37,535 nt of DNA from a virus, in the IMG/VR virus record IMGVR_UViG_3300021961_000263, positions 1 to 37,535 of that record, one strand, 5' to 3'. The notes under the pieces were generated by a model. It did not search any database. It saw nothing but the letters and a program-made list of their open reading frames with translations, and was not told the DNA's origin. The position numbers and the translations under genes are program-made. Positions 7,895 to 15,342 of the stretch are shown here, one piece after another. How positions within the stretch are numbered: position 1 is the stretch's first letter; every line of letters starts with the position of its first letter.

Positions 7895-8691
7895 GTAACG
7901 TTCGTACGCTTATCACGGTTATCAAGACGACTACGTCGTCTGGGGTTAGCCAGCCGCGTTCGGTGGTCGTCAAGATTCCCGGCCCGCAGGGTTTTAAGGG
8001 AGACACGGGCGACACGGGTGCTCAGGGTCCGCAGGGTATTCAGGGACCGGTGGGCGCTACGGGTGCAACTGGCGCTACAGGTCCGCAGGGTCTTAAGGGT
8101 GACACCGGCGACATTGGCCCTCAGGGTATCCAAGGTATTCAGGGAGAGACTGGTGCTACCGGCCCTCAGGGGCCTCAGGGCATTCAGGGTGAGACTGGAG
8201 CTACTGGCCCGCAGGGAGAGACTGGCCCGCAAGGCGAGCAGGGCATTCAGGGTATTCAGGGCATTCAGGGAGATACAGGCGCAACTGGGCCACAAGGCGA
8301 TACTGGCCCGCAGGGTCCGCAGGGAGACCAAGGTCCGCAAGGCATTCAAGGTATCCAAGGCGAGACTGGCGCGACGGGTCCTCAGGGCGACACAGGTCCG
8401 CAAGGCCCGCAGGGCATTCAGGGCGACCCCGGCGAGGGCGTACCGCCCGGAGGCACCACCGGTCAGGCGCTTGTCAAGGTAGACGGAACCGATTACAACA
8501 CGACGTGGACCGAACCGGCAGCCGGAGCAAAGGGCGGCGGCACCGACAAGGTTTTTTGGGAGAACGACACGACCATCGACACCAACTACACGATTACGAC
8601 GGGGCAGAACGCGGGAACATTTGGTCCTGTAACTGTGCAATCGGGCGTTACGGTGACGGTGCCGGTCGGCTCGGAATGGACAATTGTATGA
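7891..8691 (+). CDS. Collagen-like tail fibre protein
   Basis: This 266-aa protein starts at GTG 7891 in a GTGA overlap. Residues ~1-28 form a short non-repetitive head. Residues ~29-183 are near-perfect Gly-X-Y triplets, dominated by [12 protein letters not shown] and GAT units, and should form a rigid collagen triple helix. Residues ~184-266 are a beta-rich tip containing YNTTWTEP and a valine/threonine repeat near the end. Collagen-like shafts are common in phage fibres and imply a trimer. It is followed by four related fibre-tip genes, so it may be the shaft on which they sit. Confidence 0.87.
   Translation: MSNVRTLITVIKTTTSSGVSQPRSVVVKIPGPQGFKGDTGDTGAQGPQGIQGPVGATGATGATGPQGLKGDTGDIGPQGIQGIQGETGATGPQGPQGIQGETGATGPQGETGPQGEQGIQGIQGIQGDTGATGPQGDTGPQGPQGDQGPQGIQGIQGETGATGPQGDTGPQGPQGIQGDPGEGVPPGGTTGQALVKVDGTDYNTTWTEPAAGAKGGGTDKVFWENDTTIDTNYTITTGQNAGTFGPVTVQSGVTVTVPVGSEWTIV
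7975..8440 (+). repeat. Collagen-type Gly-X-Y coding repeats
   Basis: A 9-nt periodic repeat at the DNA level (ggNccNcaN and variants) encodes about 50 Gly-X-Y triplets with recurring sub-blocks of the form GPQGIQG and GETGATG. Such internal repeats can expand or contract by recombination, which would alter fibre length. Confidence 0.9.
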
Positions 8692-9233
8692 GTAAGGTTC
8701 GCTTGTATGGGTCTACGTCGGGGTACATCGAACTTGCGGCTCCGGCTGTCGCGGACGATGGGACGCTGACGTTGCCGACTGCTGCGGCAGGGTTCGGCAA
8801 GATTCTTCAGATTGTTTCCGCAACAGACACAACTAATCGAACGACGACATCGGCAACCTCCGTGGATGCCGACATCTCCGTCTCTATTACGCCGCTGGAC
8901 GCAAGTTCTACGATTTACGTTATTTGGAACGCCGAGTTTGGCGCATCACGCACGGCCTCATACGACGGCACCGAAGCGTCGATTACAGACTCATCCAACG
9001 TCGAACTGACCGGAGCCGAGTCGACGCCGGTCGTCCTCCGCCACGACAATAGTAACTGGAACCCGGCCTATCAGGTTGCCACGCTTATCGGCTCGGTTTC
9101 CGCAGGCTCAACTTCGGCCCGAACGTACAAGGGCCGTTATCGGCTGTCTTTTACCACAACCGGAGGCCCGACCTCGTACATCGCCAACGCCGCCAAGACT
9201 GGTTTGATGATTGCTATTGAGGTTGCTGCCTAA
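8688..9233 (+). CDS. Fibre-tip protein 1 of four paralogues
   Basis: This 181-aa protein starts at ATG 8688 in an ATGA overlap with the collagen gene. The opening [19 protein letters not shown], followed by [10 protein letters not shown], is an N-terminal module frequent in actinophage fibres. The rest is beta-rich with [11 protein letters not shown] in the centre and the ending MIAIEVAA. The central ITP motif and the IAIEVA end recur in the genes at 9602 and 10132 and, diverged, at 10733. Receptor binding is inferred from position and family resemblance. Confidence 0.72.
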   Translation: MSKVRLYGSTSGYIELAAPAVADDGTLTLPTAAAGFGKILQIVSATDTTNRTTTSATSVDADISVSITPLDASSTIYVIWNAEFGASRTASYDGTEASITDSSNVELTGAESTPVVLRHDNSNWNPAYQVATLIGSVSAGSTSARTYKGRYRLSFTTTGGPTSYIANAAKTGLMIAIEVAA

Positions 9234-9272
9234 CCGGCGGAAAAACAAACACACTAAACAAAGGAAACAGCA

Positions 9273-9602
9273 ATGGACATCCCAGCAATCCTTACCCACC
9301 TGCACCCCGGTGCCGAGTGGTCCCTGAACGGCGACTCGTACGACGGTCTTGACTGGCTGGCCGACAGCCCGAAGCCAACGCTCGACGAGTTGGAGGCGGC
9401 GTGGCCGGCCGTGCGTGACGCCCGTGCGTGGGCGGAGGTGCGTGCTGAGCGTGACGCGCTGCTTGCTGCGTGTGATTGGACGCAGGTTACCGACGCTCCG
9501 GTGGACGCGCAGGTGTGGGCTGGTTACCGTCAGGCGTTGCGGGATGTTCCGCAGTCTGCTGGGTCTCCGGCTGATGTGGTGTGGCCGGTGGAGCCTGCCT
9601 GA
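9273..9602 (+). CDS. Tail fibre assembly chaperone-like protein
   Basis: This 109-aa protein has an N-terminal HPGAEWSLNGDSYDGLDWL part and a C-terminal helix pair RAERDALLAACDWTQVTDAP - YRQALRDVP ending in WPVEPA. The pattern 'RD-LL-A-DWTQ-DAP-YRQALRD-P-WP' is the hallmark of phage tail-fibre assembly / tail accessory proteins, which help the fibre tip to fold or trimerise. AAAGGAAAC precedes ATG 9273. It lies between fibre-tip genes 1 and 2 and its stop overlaps the next start (TGATG), which supports a chaperone role for these tips. Confidence 0.78.
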   Translation: MDIPAILTHLHPGAEWSLNGDSYDGLDWLADSPKPTLDELEAAWPAVRDARAWAEVRAERDALLAACDWTQVTDAPVDAQVWAGYRQALRDVPQSAGSPADVVWPVEPA

Positions 9603-10135
9603 TGAGTTTGTCGCTGGCGGGTGATGGGACACTGACGGGGGTTGACCCTGCCCTGTCTGGGTTTGGAAAGACTCTTCAAGTTGTGCAGACGGTGAAGACG
9701 GACACGCAGGTCTCATCTACCGCATCGGGGGCCACGGCTACTATTTCCGGGCTTTCTGTCACCATCACGCCAACGGCGTCAGCGTCGAAGGTTCTGCTAA
9801 TTCTAAGCCTTTCGATGAATTGGCAGGGTGCCTCTAACGGCAGCATCAACATTTTGCGAAACGGCACCCCTATCCAAGTTGGCGATGCGAATGGGTCTAG
9901 AAGCCAAATGACTGCCGGTGGTTCTTCCGACGATGCGACTAGGGTTATTAGCGCAGTTAGCGTGACCGTTTTGGATAATCCCGCTACTACGTCCGCAGTC
10001 ACTTACACCGTGGAAACTCGCAACGCTGAAACCGCGACCCGTGTTCTTTACATCAACCGGCCAGAACTGGACGATAACGCCGCTTACAACTCGGCAACAT
10101 CGTCTTCGTTGATTGCTATCGAGGTGGCAGCATGA
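9602..10135 (+). CDS. Fibre-tip protein 2 of four paralogues
   Basis: This 177-aa beta-rich protein starts at ATG 9602 with GGTGGAG at 9587-9593. It contains LSVTITPTASASKVLLI, then NPATTSAVTYTVE, and ends LIAIEVAA. The same three landmarks occur in the gene at 10132, so the two are tandem paralogues. The head region carries a short ADDGTL-like module (AGDGTLTGVDP), shared in style with fibre tip 1. It overlaps the next gene by ATGA. Function as receptor-binding or decoration tip is inferred. Confidence 0.7.
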   Translation: MSLSLAGDGTLTGVDPALSGFGKTLQVVQTVKTDTQVSSTASGATATISGLSVTITPTASASKVLLILSLSMNWQGASNGSINILRNGTPIQVGDANGSRSQMTAGGSSDDATRVISAVSVTVLDNPATTSAVTYTVETRNAETATRVLYINRPELDDNAAYNSATSSSLIAIEVAA

Positions 10136-10671
10136 GTACCCTCAAGACAGTCAACCTTCAGAACCCTAACTCGGCGTCTGTGAACATCGAGTTGGGGTCT
10201 GATGGTTCGGTGGTGTTGCCTGCCGGGTTTAGCGGAGGACTCGGCACCAACGTTGTCCAAGCAACGACACGGACGACATTCACGACCACATCGTCCACGT
10301 TTGTCGACGTTACCGACCTTTCCGTAACCATCACACCGACAAGCGCGACCAGCAAGGTTCTCGTCATCGCTGCGACGAACATGACGGATGACGTCTCTAG
10401 CACGGGCTGGGAGGGCCGTATCGAAGGCGGCAACATTCCGACCGACTACTTTTGGAAGGGTCGGACTCTTGGGCAAAGCGCAGGTGACTACACGGCGTCG
10501 ATGCTTCTCGCTGCTCCGATGATGTATCTCGACAGCCCAGCGACGACATCCGCAACCACTTACAAGGTGCAGGTGCTTGGTGTGAGCGGAGCGACTGTGT
10601 ACGTCAATAAGGCGAAGTACATTGCCACCGCAGGCCGTTCGACGCTCATCGCTATCGAGGTGGCAGGATGA
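10132..10671 (+). CDS. Fibre-tip protein 3 of four paralogues
   Basis: This 179-aa protein starts at ATG 10132 (ATGA overlap). Its N-terminal module begins MSTLKTVNLQNPNSASVN. It shares LSVTITPTSATSKVLVI, YLDSPATTSATTYKVQ and the ending LIAIEVAG with its neighbours. The SPATTSA-TY motif is identical in spacing to that in fibre tips 2 and 4. The gene ends in an ATGA overlap with a 21-codon reading frame. A host-recognition role is inferred. Confidence 0.7.
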   Translation: MSTLKTVNLQNPNSASVNIELGSDGSVVLPAGFSGGLGTNVVQATTRTTFTTTSSTFVDVTDLSVTITPTSATSKVLVIAATNMTDDVSSTGWEGRIEGGNIPTDYFWKGRTLGQSAGDYTASMLLAAPMMYLDSPATTSATTYKVQVLGVSGATVYVNKAKYIATAGRSTLIAIEVAG

Positions 10672-10733
10672 GTACCGCTAAGACGGCGAGTAGGCCACAA
10701 TCACGCCTAACAGTAGGCAAGGAGACTGACTGA
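10668..10733 (+). CDS. 21-aa coupled micro-ORF, possible remnant of a fibre gene start
   Basis: ATG 10668 overlaps the stop of fibre tip 3 (ATGA), and its own stop overlaps the ATG of fibre tip 4 (TGATG). The product begins MSTAKTAS, similar to MSTLKTVN of fibre tip 3. The coding part contains candidate late element C. It could be a coupling leader or the broken 5' end of a lost fibre gene. I see no known peptide family. Confidence 0.4.
   Translation: MSTAKTASRPQSRLTVGKETD
10692..10724 (+). promoter_or_regulatory. Candidate late element, copy C, plus ribosome-binding site
   Basis: AGGCCAC, 9-nt gap, TAACAGT, then GGCAAGGAG. Copy C and copy D share the 12-base block GTAGGCAAGGAG at the same distance from AGGCCAC. 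Confidence 0.65.
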
Positions 10734-11326
10734 TGGCACTTCCTAAGACGTTTACGGGCGGCGAGCGGCTGTTCGCTGCCGACCTGAACGACAACTTTGA
10801 GGCGCTGGATTCTGCTATTGCCGTGGTCCAAGCAGACGTGGACACCAACGAGGCAAACCTTAACGCCTCGAACCTTAACTCTGGCACCGTTGCTACGGCG
10901 CGTATGCCTGCCGGTTCGGTGCTTCAGGTTGTTTACGCCAATACAAACACGACCGTTTCTTCTACGTCTACGACGCTAATTAGCGTTGGGCTGTCCGCGA
11001 CGATTACTCCGTCGTCTGCGTCAAACAAGATTTGGGCAACTTATTCTCTTGAAGTTGAGGGGGATTCTGGAACGGATGATGACAATACAATCCGTGCGGC
11101 GCTTGTAAGAGGTGCGTCTGAGTTTGTTGTGTCCCACATAAGTGACACGGACAACCTTGGACGGGAGCGTGGGACCATCGTGGGAAGTTATTTGGATTCT
11201 CCCGCAACGACTTCTGCTATTACTTACGAGGTTAAGGCGGCGCAGGGCAGCGCTGCGGATAGCAGAAATTGGAAGGCCCAGCCGTTGGGTTATTCCAGCC
11301 TTACGTTGTTTGAGATTGCAGGGTAA
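10733..11326 (+). CDS. Fibre-tip protein 4 of four paralogues
   Basis: This 197-aa protein starts at ATG 10733, eight bases after AAGGAG. The N-terminal FTGGERLFAADLNDNFEALD is a widespread phage fibre attachment motif, followed by a short helical segment (VVQADVDTNEANL). The C-terminal ~130 residues repeat the module of tips 2 and 3: LSATITPSSASNKIW, YLDSPATTSAITYEVK and the ending LTLFEIAG. The attachment domain differs while the tip domain is shared, a mosaic typical of fibre evolution. Its stop overlaps the next start (TAATG). Confidence 0.73.
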   Translation: MALPKTFTGGERLFAADLNDNFEALDSAIAVVQADVDTNEANLNASNLNSGTVATARMPAGSVLQVVYANTNTTVSSTSTTLISVGLSATITPSSASNKIWATYSLEVEGDSGTDDDNTIRAALVRGASEFVVSHISDTDNLGRERGTIVGSYLDSPATTSAITYEVKAAQGSAADSRNWKAQPLGYSSLTLFEIAG

Positions 11327-11577
11327 TGGACCCGCTGGTGATGGTCGGCGCATGGGCCGGTGCTATTCTTGCACTGGCCGGCGTCGGCCGTCTCGCATGG
11401 AGGGCGTTTGTTACGGCGGTAGAGGCGGTGATTGAAAAGGCTATCGGCCGGATATGGACGGATATGGACCAGATTGAATCGAGACTGGACCGGCTGGAGC
11501 AGCAGGTCGCAGACTTGCGTGAGCGACTGCGTGAGTTGCAAGCCATGATGCAGGCGTACATCCAAAGGGAGCAGTAA
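11326..11577 (+). CDS. Membrane protein with coiled coil (lysis cassette, DUF2746-like)
   Basis: This 83-aa protein has one transmembrane segment near residues 4-22 (VMVGAWAGAILALAGVGRL), a short amphipathic stretch, and a C-terminal coiled coil from ~45 to 78 (IESRLDRLEQQVADLRERL). Single-span proteins with a coiled coil occur in actinophage lysis cassettes. It precedes two further membrane proteins and the endolysin. A holin or holin-partner role is inferred from position. Confidence 0.65.
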   Translation: MDPLVMVGAWAGAILALAGVGRLAWRAFVTAVEAVIEKAIGRIWTDMDQIESRLDRLEQQVADLRERLRELQAMMQAYIQREQ

Positions 11578-11582
11578 TACCG

Positions 11583-11819
11583 ATGGTCTGGGAGCGGCCG
11601 AAAGAAGTGGGACGGAGCGGTTTATGGAAGCACCGGCGGAGGCTTATATACAGCACCTTCGTTCTTTGTCTTACGATGATTATTTTTGGGATGGCGACGT
11701 ACCGTTCGGACACGAATGTTGCGAGGGAACTGATTGTCGGTGCAGTTAGTCTCTTGACAATTATTATTACCGCATATACTGGTTTTGCTACTATCGACGA
11801 CAAATGGCACGACGTTTAA
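11583..11819 (+). CDS. Two-span membrane protein, holin candidate
   Basis: This 78-aa protein has a basic N-terminus (ERPKEVGRSGLWKHRRR), a first span near residues 21-39 and a second near 48-66, with a short acidic C-terminal tail (DDKWHDV). Size, topology and the place two genes before the endolysin fit a class II holin. The coding sequence contains a promoter-like element at 11754-11780. Confidence 0.6.
   Translation: MVWERPKEVGRSGLWKHRRRLIYSTFVLCLTMIIFGMATYRSDTNVARELIVGAVSLLTIIITAYTGFATIDDKWHDV
11754..11780 (+). promoter_or_regulatory. Possible internal promoter before holin/endolysin
   Basis: TTGACA at 11754-11759 and TATACT at 11775-11780 with a 15-nt gap, which is shorter than ideal. 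The -10 and following bases TATACTGGTTTT are identical to those of the promoter-like site at 33977. It could give extra transcription of the lysis genes. Confidence 0.4.
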
Positions 11820-11829
11820 AGGACAATAA

Positions 11830-12141
11830 ATGCCTATCAACAAGCACGACCTGTTCCTGTCCATCCGCCGCACCGTCGTCCCGTTCGTTGTCGGGGCGCT
11901 GGGTGCGTCCGTGGCCGGCCCGTACCTGCCTGAGGCCCTCGTAGCCGAGTGGGTGACTGTTGCGCTTGCAACTATCTACTACGTCGCCGTCCGGCTGGTG
12001 GAGTTGAAGGTCCCCGGCGCGGCCATCCTGCTGGGCGGTAAGGGCCAGCCGACCTACGTCGACGCTGAGGCCGAGAAGCGTGCGTTTGAGGACTTCATCC
12101 GGGCGCTGAAGGCTATTGAGGATGCCGGCGAGGACCTGTGA
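11830..12141 (+). CDS. Holin-like membrane protein
   Basis: This 103-aa protein has two hydrophobic segments, near residues 15-32 (VVPFVVGALGASVAGPYL) and 38-56 (AEWVTVALATIYYVAVRLVE), and a charged cytoplasmic tail. The signature RTVVPFVVG - YYVAVRLVE followed by LLGGKGQPTY is characteristic of actinophage holins next to an endolysin. Its stop overlaps the endolysin ATG. It is the best of the three holin candidates; the others may be antiholin or accessory. Confidence 0.74.
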   Translation: MPINKHDLFLSIRRTVVPFVVGALGASVAGPYLPEALVAEWVTVALATIYYVAVRLVELKVPGAAILLGGKGQPTYVDAEAEKRAFEDFIRALKAIEDAGEDL

Positions 12142-12743
12142 TGGAATACTTCACTCGTTCCGAGTGGGGTGCTAAGCCGCCGAAGTCCCGGCGTGCCATG
12201 CCCCCGAAGCAGGTCACGCATTTCTTTCTGCACCACGCTGCCGCCACCTACCCGAACGGGAAGAAGGCGATGCAGGCTATCCAAAAGTTCCATCAGGACT
12301 CCCGCGGTTGGGCAGACTTTGCCTACAACTGGGGGGTTGACGAGAATGGGAACATTTGGGAGGGCCGGGGTTGGGGTGCGCAGGGTGGGCATACCAAGGG
12401 CTGGAACAGCAATTCGGTGGCAGTCTGCTACATGGGAGATGGTAGCAAGCCGGTGTCAAAGGCTGCCTTGAAGGCGATTATGACCGTTGCGAACGAGGCC
12501 GATGCCTATTTTGGGAAAAATCTTATTCGTCAAGGGCATAGGGATGTGGGTCCCACCGCCTGCCCCGGCGACGTGCTGTACGAATGGTGGAAGGCTAACG
12601 CTACGTCCCGTGAGGATGCCTCTCAGAGGCTCTCAGATGCCCCCAGTGAAGAGAAGGTTAAGCGTGAGGGGTACGCCTACCCTGACTTGCGTGACGGCTG
12701 GATACGGCATTTAAAGTTCCTTCGCTCCAAGAGGCCACGATAG
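12141..12743 (+). CDS. Endolysin, N-acetylmuramoyl-L-alanine amidase (PGRP / T7-lysozyme type)
   Basis: This 200-aa enzyme would cleave the amide between muramic acid and the peptide stem. Expected zinc ligands are His31 (in THFFLHHAA), His133 and Cys141 (in GHRDVGPTACPGD). Tyr62 in YNW corresponds to the catalytic Tyr, and Thr139 occupies the position that is Lys in T7 lysozyme, as in many PGRP enzymes. The last ~40 residues are charged and not a recognised wall-binding domain. ATG 12141 is preferred over GTG 12138 because GAGG lies seven bases before it. No signal peptide is seen, so release depends on the holin. Confidence 0.92.
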   Translation: MEYFTRSEWGAKPPKSRRAMPPKQVTHFFLHHAAATYPNGKKAMQAIQKFHQDSRGWADFAYNWGVDENGNIWEGRGWGAQGGHTKGWNSNSVAVCYMGDGSKPVSKAALKAIMTVANEADAYFGKNLIRQGHRDVGPTACPGDVLYEWWKANATSREDASQRLSDAPSEEKVKREGYAYPDLRDGWIRHLKFLRSKRPR

Positions 12744-12764
12744 GCCGTATTGGTAGGCAAGGAG
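12732..12764 (+). promoter_or_regulatory. Candidate late element, copy D, plus ribosome-binding site
   Basis: AGGCCAC at 12732, 9-nt gap, TATTGGTAG at 12748, then AAGGAG at 12759-12764. It overlaps the end of the endolysin gene and precedes the internal virion protein genes. Confidence 0.66.
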
Positions 12765-12771
12765 AATAGAT

Positions 12772-13569
12772 TTGTCGAATGGAACCGACCGAAGGAATGC
12801 CCGAGGGCTTCCTCCTTCGCCAGCTGAGCGAACAGCAGCAGCGCGTGCTGCTAATGCTGCTCGTTACCAGGGGGCTGCCGACCAGTATCGGATGAATCAG
12901 GCCAAGGCTGCGGACATACGGCAGTTTGCTCCCTTTGCAGCCCAAAGAGCAACTCCTGTGCAGCAATCTTCTTGGGAAAGAGCCCTTAGCACAGGGCTTG
13001 GCACCATGCTTCCCAGAACTCCCGATTCTGACGAGCCGCCCGCTGCGCCTCCTAGCTACGTTCCTGGCGGGAACGATGTAACTATTACGACGGACCCTTC
13101 TAACCCCGCTAAGCCCGACCCTTACCCGACTGTTCTTCCTGCGCTTTCTTCCGCCCAGCTTGGAGCACTTGCTGAGCGTCGTCGCATTGTGGACCAGCGC
13201 CTTAAGCAGGCAGAGACTGAGTCTCAGAAGCGGCGCGAGCTTCTTGAGGCAAGCGCCACTCGTTCGCGTACAAGCGCAGAGCGTAAGTCAAAGCGCAGCA
13301 TTGAAGACTTTATGCGAGAAGCGGCTGGGGCAGGACTTGCTCGTAGCCCAATGGTCGCCGGGCGTCAGGTGCGTAGGGCAGGCGAAGACCTTCGTCTTAC
13401 TTATGGAGAAATTGATACCCAACTTTCTACCGAGATTGCTGCGCTTCAGGACCTTGTCTCGCAGGCTGAGCTTGCTCGCTCCGAAGAGATTGCTTCTATC
13501 TCTCAGGACGAGGCAAACATGAGGTCAGACGTTGAGCGACTTCTGCCTGCTGCGCAGACGTACACGTAA
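12772..13569 (+). CDS. Internal virion protein (small ejection protein)
   Basis: This 265-aa protein starts at TTG 12772, seven bases after AAGGAG; no in-frame ATG lies nearby. It is Ala/Arg/Gln-rich, with a Pro-rich linker near residues 80-120 and long helices from ~130 on (RRRIVDQRLKQAETESQKRR). The T7 equivalent of the first internal core protein is a small helical protein, and the two larger genes that follow complete the set. Assignment to the ejection machinery comes from order and composition, not from a recognised domain. Confidence 0.62.
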   Translation: MSNGTDRRNARGLPPSPAERTAAARAANAARYQGAADQYRMNQAKAADIRQFAPFAAQRATPVQQSSWERALSTGLGTMLPRTPDSDEPPAAPPSYVPGGNDVTITTDPSNPAKPDPYPTVLPALSSAQLGALAERRRIVDQRLKQAETESQKRRELLEASATRSRTSAERKSKRSIEDFMREAAGAGLARSPMVAGRQVRRAGEDLRLTYGEIDTQLSTEIAALQDLVSQAELARSEEIASISQDEANMRSDVERLLPAAQTYT

Positions 13570-13580
13570 GGGAGAATTTA

Positions 13581-15341
13581 ATGGACGGAAAAGAGAACTT
13601 CCTTACATCGTTTGCTGCTTACGCCTATGGCTCTGACGCTGATGGAAAGATTATCCTTGATGGCAAGGGTCCAGTTTGGGAGAGTCAGTCCGGCGCGGTT
13701 TGGGTAGAGTCGGCTGTTGCGTTTGACACAGACGAGCCTGCCGGTTACTGGATGGTCAACACAGGTAATCCGACTCGTGATGCAATTGCAACGATTGCAA
13801 TGAATGAGCTTGGCGCTGACAACTTTAAGAGGGCCGCAGATAAGTTTGGAGATGGCAATTACATCTCTGCCGCAAGAGAGGCTTTGTTCGGCGTTGCCGA
13901 GCTTGGCCTTTCGCTCACGGGTATTGGAAAACTTGGTCAGGCAACCGTACGTGCTCCCCGTGCGTTTAAGGCGGCGCGCGCAGTTGCGGGTCAGTCACGC
14001 GGTGCTCGCGGTATGGCAACCGGTAGGTTTGGCGCGGGTGCCGGACGGTTTGGAACAAACCAGCCCGGTGGTTTCCTTAACCGCACTCGCACTGCCTTGT
14101 TCGGTGGTCAGTATGTTGACCCGAAGGTCTTGAACAGGGCCGGCAACGCTGCGTTGCAGACTCGCCCGAATGCTTACAAGGCAGTTGTTAATCGATACAG
14201 GCAGCACGGCCTTGGCATTAGAGGCTCGCAGGGTCTTATCCGCGGTACTGTTCGTTCTACTGCTAAGGCAATTCGTTCGGGCACAAGAGCGGCCTTCCCA
14301 AAGGGCAAGGCTCTTGGGCGTCTTGGTCTGCTTGCCTACCCTGCAACCATTCTTGGCCTTGGTATGTCAAGGTTGATGAACGACGAGCCAGAGGCTGGAT
14401 TGACGCCGGAAGAGCGCGCAGCCCAGGCCGATGATGTTTTTGCAAACGTTAACAACGAGATTGCAAACGCAACTGCTTCTGCTCAGCGAGACACCGCTGG
14501 AATCCAGCAGCAGTACAACAACATTTTCAGAGAACTTCAGAAGATGTACAACCTTTCGGAGACGGAAGAGGAGAAGGACCGACTTCGATTTATGTTGGCC
14601 GACATTGAGGCGCAGCGAGACGCTGGGCTTCAAGCAATCTCTGAAGGTTACTCGAATACCGTTGGTAACATCCAGGCCCGTGCCGTCAAGACCCGCGCCG
14701 AGACGACAGAGCGCGCTAATCGGTACAAGGCTGAGCTTCAGCAAAACAAGGACCAGTCGCTTCAGCGCATGATTGACCAGCAGGCTGCTCAGGTTGCCGG
14801 TGCGCGTGGCCTTGGTAGCGCAGCAGGCCAGAGCCCTGAGAACGAGTGGGTCCAGTTGATGAGCCAGTACCCCGGTATCCAGCAGCGTTACACGCAGCGG
14901 ATGGGCGACATCAGCGCCGAGGGTATTGACTGGCTTGCCGACACCACCGCATCCCAGGGGCTTGCTCAGCAGGCTGACCTTCAGCGCCTTGCGGCTTCTA
15001 CCCGCTCCGCTGTTATCGCTCAGCAGCAGCGGCAGGTTGCTAACCGAATCAACGCAGAGAGAGAAGCGCTGCGTGATTCGTACCTGCGGCTTGGGATGGC
15101 TGGCGCTGCTGCTTCGCAGCAGAACGTCACGCCGCTTATCGATGACCTTGCGCTTCGTGAGCAGATTGGCCAGCTTGGTGGAATTAATTACTCCGACCGT
15201 GCAATTAAGAACTACTTCGAGCCAGTAGTTGGACGGCAGCTTACACCAAGCGAGCTTGCCGTTGGTGCATACGAGCGCGAACAATACCTAGCGAGACAAG
15301 CAGCAGCCGCTGCAAATCAGCCGGTAATTCCAGGACAGTAA
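13581..15341 (+). CDS. Internal virion protein (middle ejection protein)
   Basis: This 586-aa protein has a folded N-terminal part, then a Gly/Arg/Phe-rich basic stretch near residues 135-260, a hydrophobic segment near 250-268 (LGLLAYPATILGLGMSRL) that could insert in a membrane, and a long helical, Gln/Ala/Arg-rich C-terminal half. Basic, helix-rich proteins with one membrane-like stretch are typical of podovirus ejection proteins that form a channel across the cell wall and membrane. GGGAG precedes ATG 13581. Its exact family is not recognised. Confidence 0.62.
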   Translation: MDGKENFLTSFAAYAYGSDADGKIILDGKGPVWESQSGAVWVESAVAFDTDEPAGYWMVNTGNPTRDAIATIAMNELGADNFKRAADKFGDGNYISAAREALFGVAELGLSLTGIGKLGQATVRAPRAFKAARAVAGQSRGARGMATGRFGAGAGRFGTNQPGGFLNRTRTALFGGQYVDPKVLNRAGNAALQTRPNAYKAVVNRYRQHGLGIRGSQGLIRGTVRSTAKAIRSGTRAAFPKGKALGRLGLLAYPATILGLGMSRLMNDEPEAGLTPEERAAQADDVFANVNNEIANATASAQRDTAGIQQQYNNIFRELQKMYNLSETEEEKDRLRFMLADIEAQRDAGLQAISEGYSNTVGNIQARAVKTRAETTERANRYKAELQQNKDQSLQRMIDQQAAQVAGARGLGSAAGQSPENEWVQLMSQYPGIQQRYTQRMGDISAEGIDWLADTTASQGLAQQADLQRLAASTRSAVIAQQQRQVANRINAEREALRDSYLRLGMAGAAASQQNVTPLIDDLALREQIGQLGGINYSDRAIKNYFEPVVGRQLTPSELAVGAYEREQYLARQAAAAANQPVIPGQ

Positions 15342-15342
15342 C

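Noticed and set aside
7981-8440. Repetitive DNA that might suggest a CRISPR array
   Set aside because: The period is 9 bases in frame with Gly-X-Y triplets; no constant repeat with unique spacers.
7801-8640. 279-aa minus-strand frame opposite the collagen-like gene
   Set aside because: Produced by the 9-base repeat; Leu/Ala/Arg repeats are the antisense of Gly-X-Y.
14367-15284. 305-aa minus-strand frame opposite the internal virion protein gene
   Set aside because: Shadow of the plus-strand gene; composition is antisense-like and no start signal is present.
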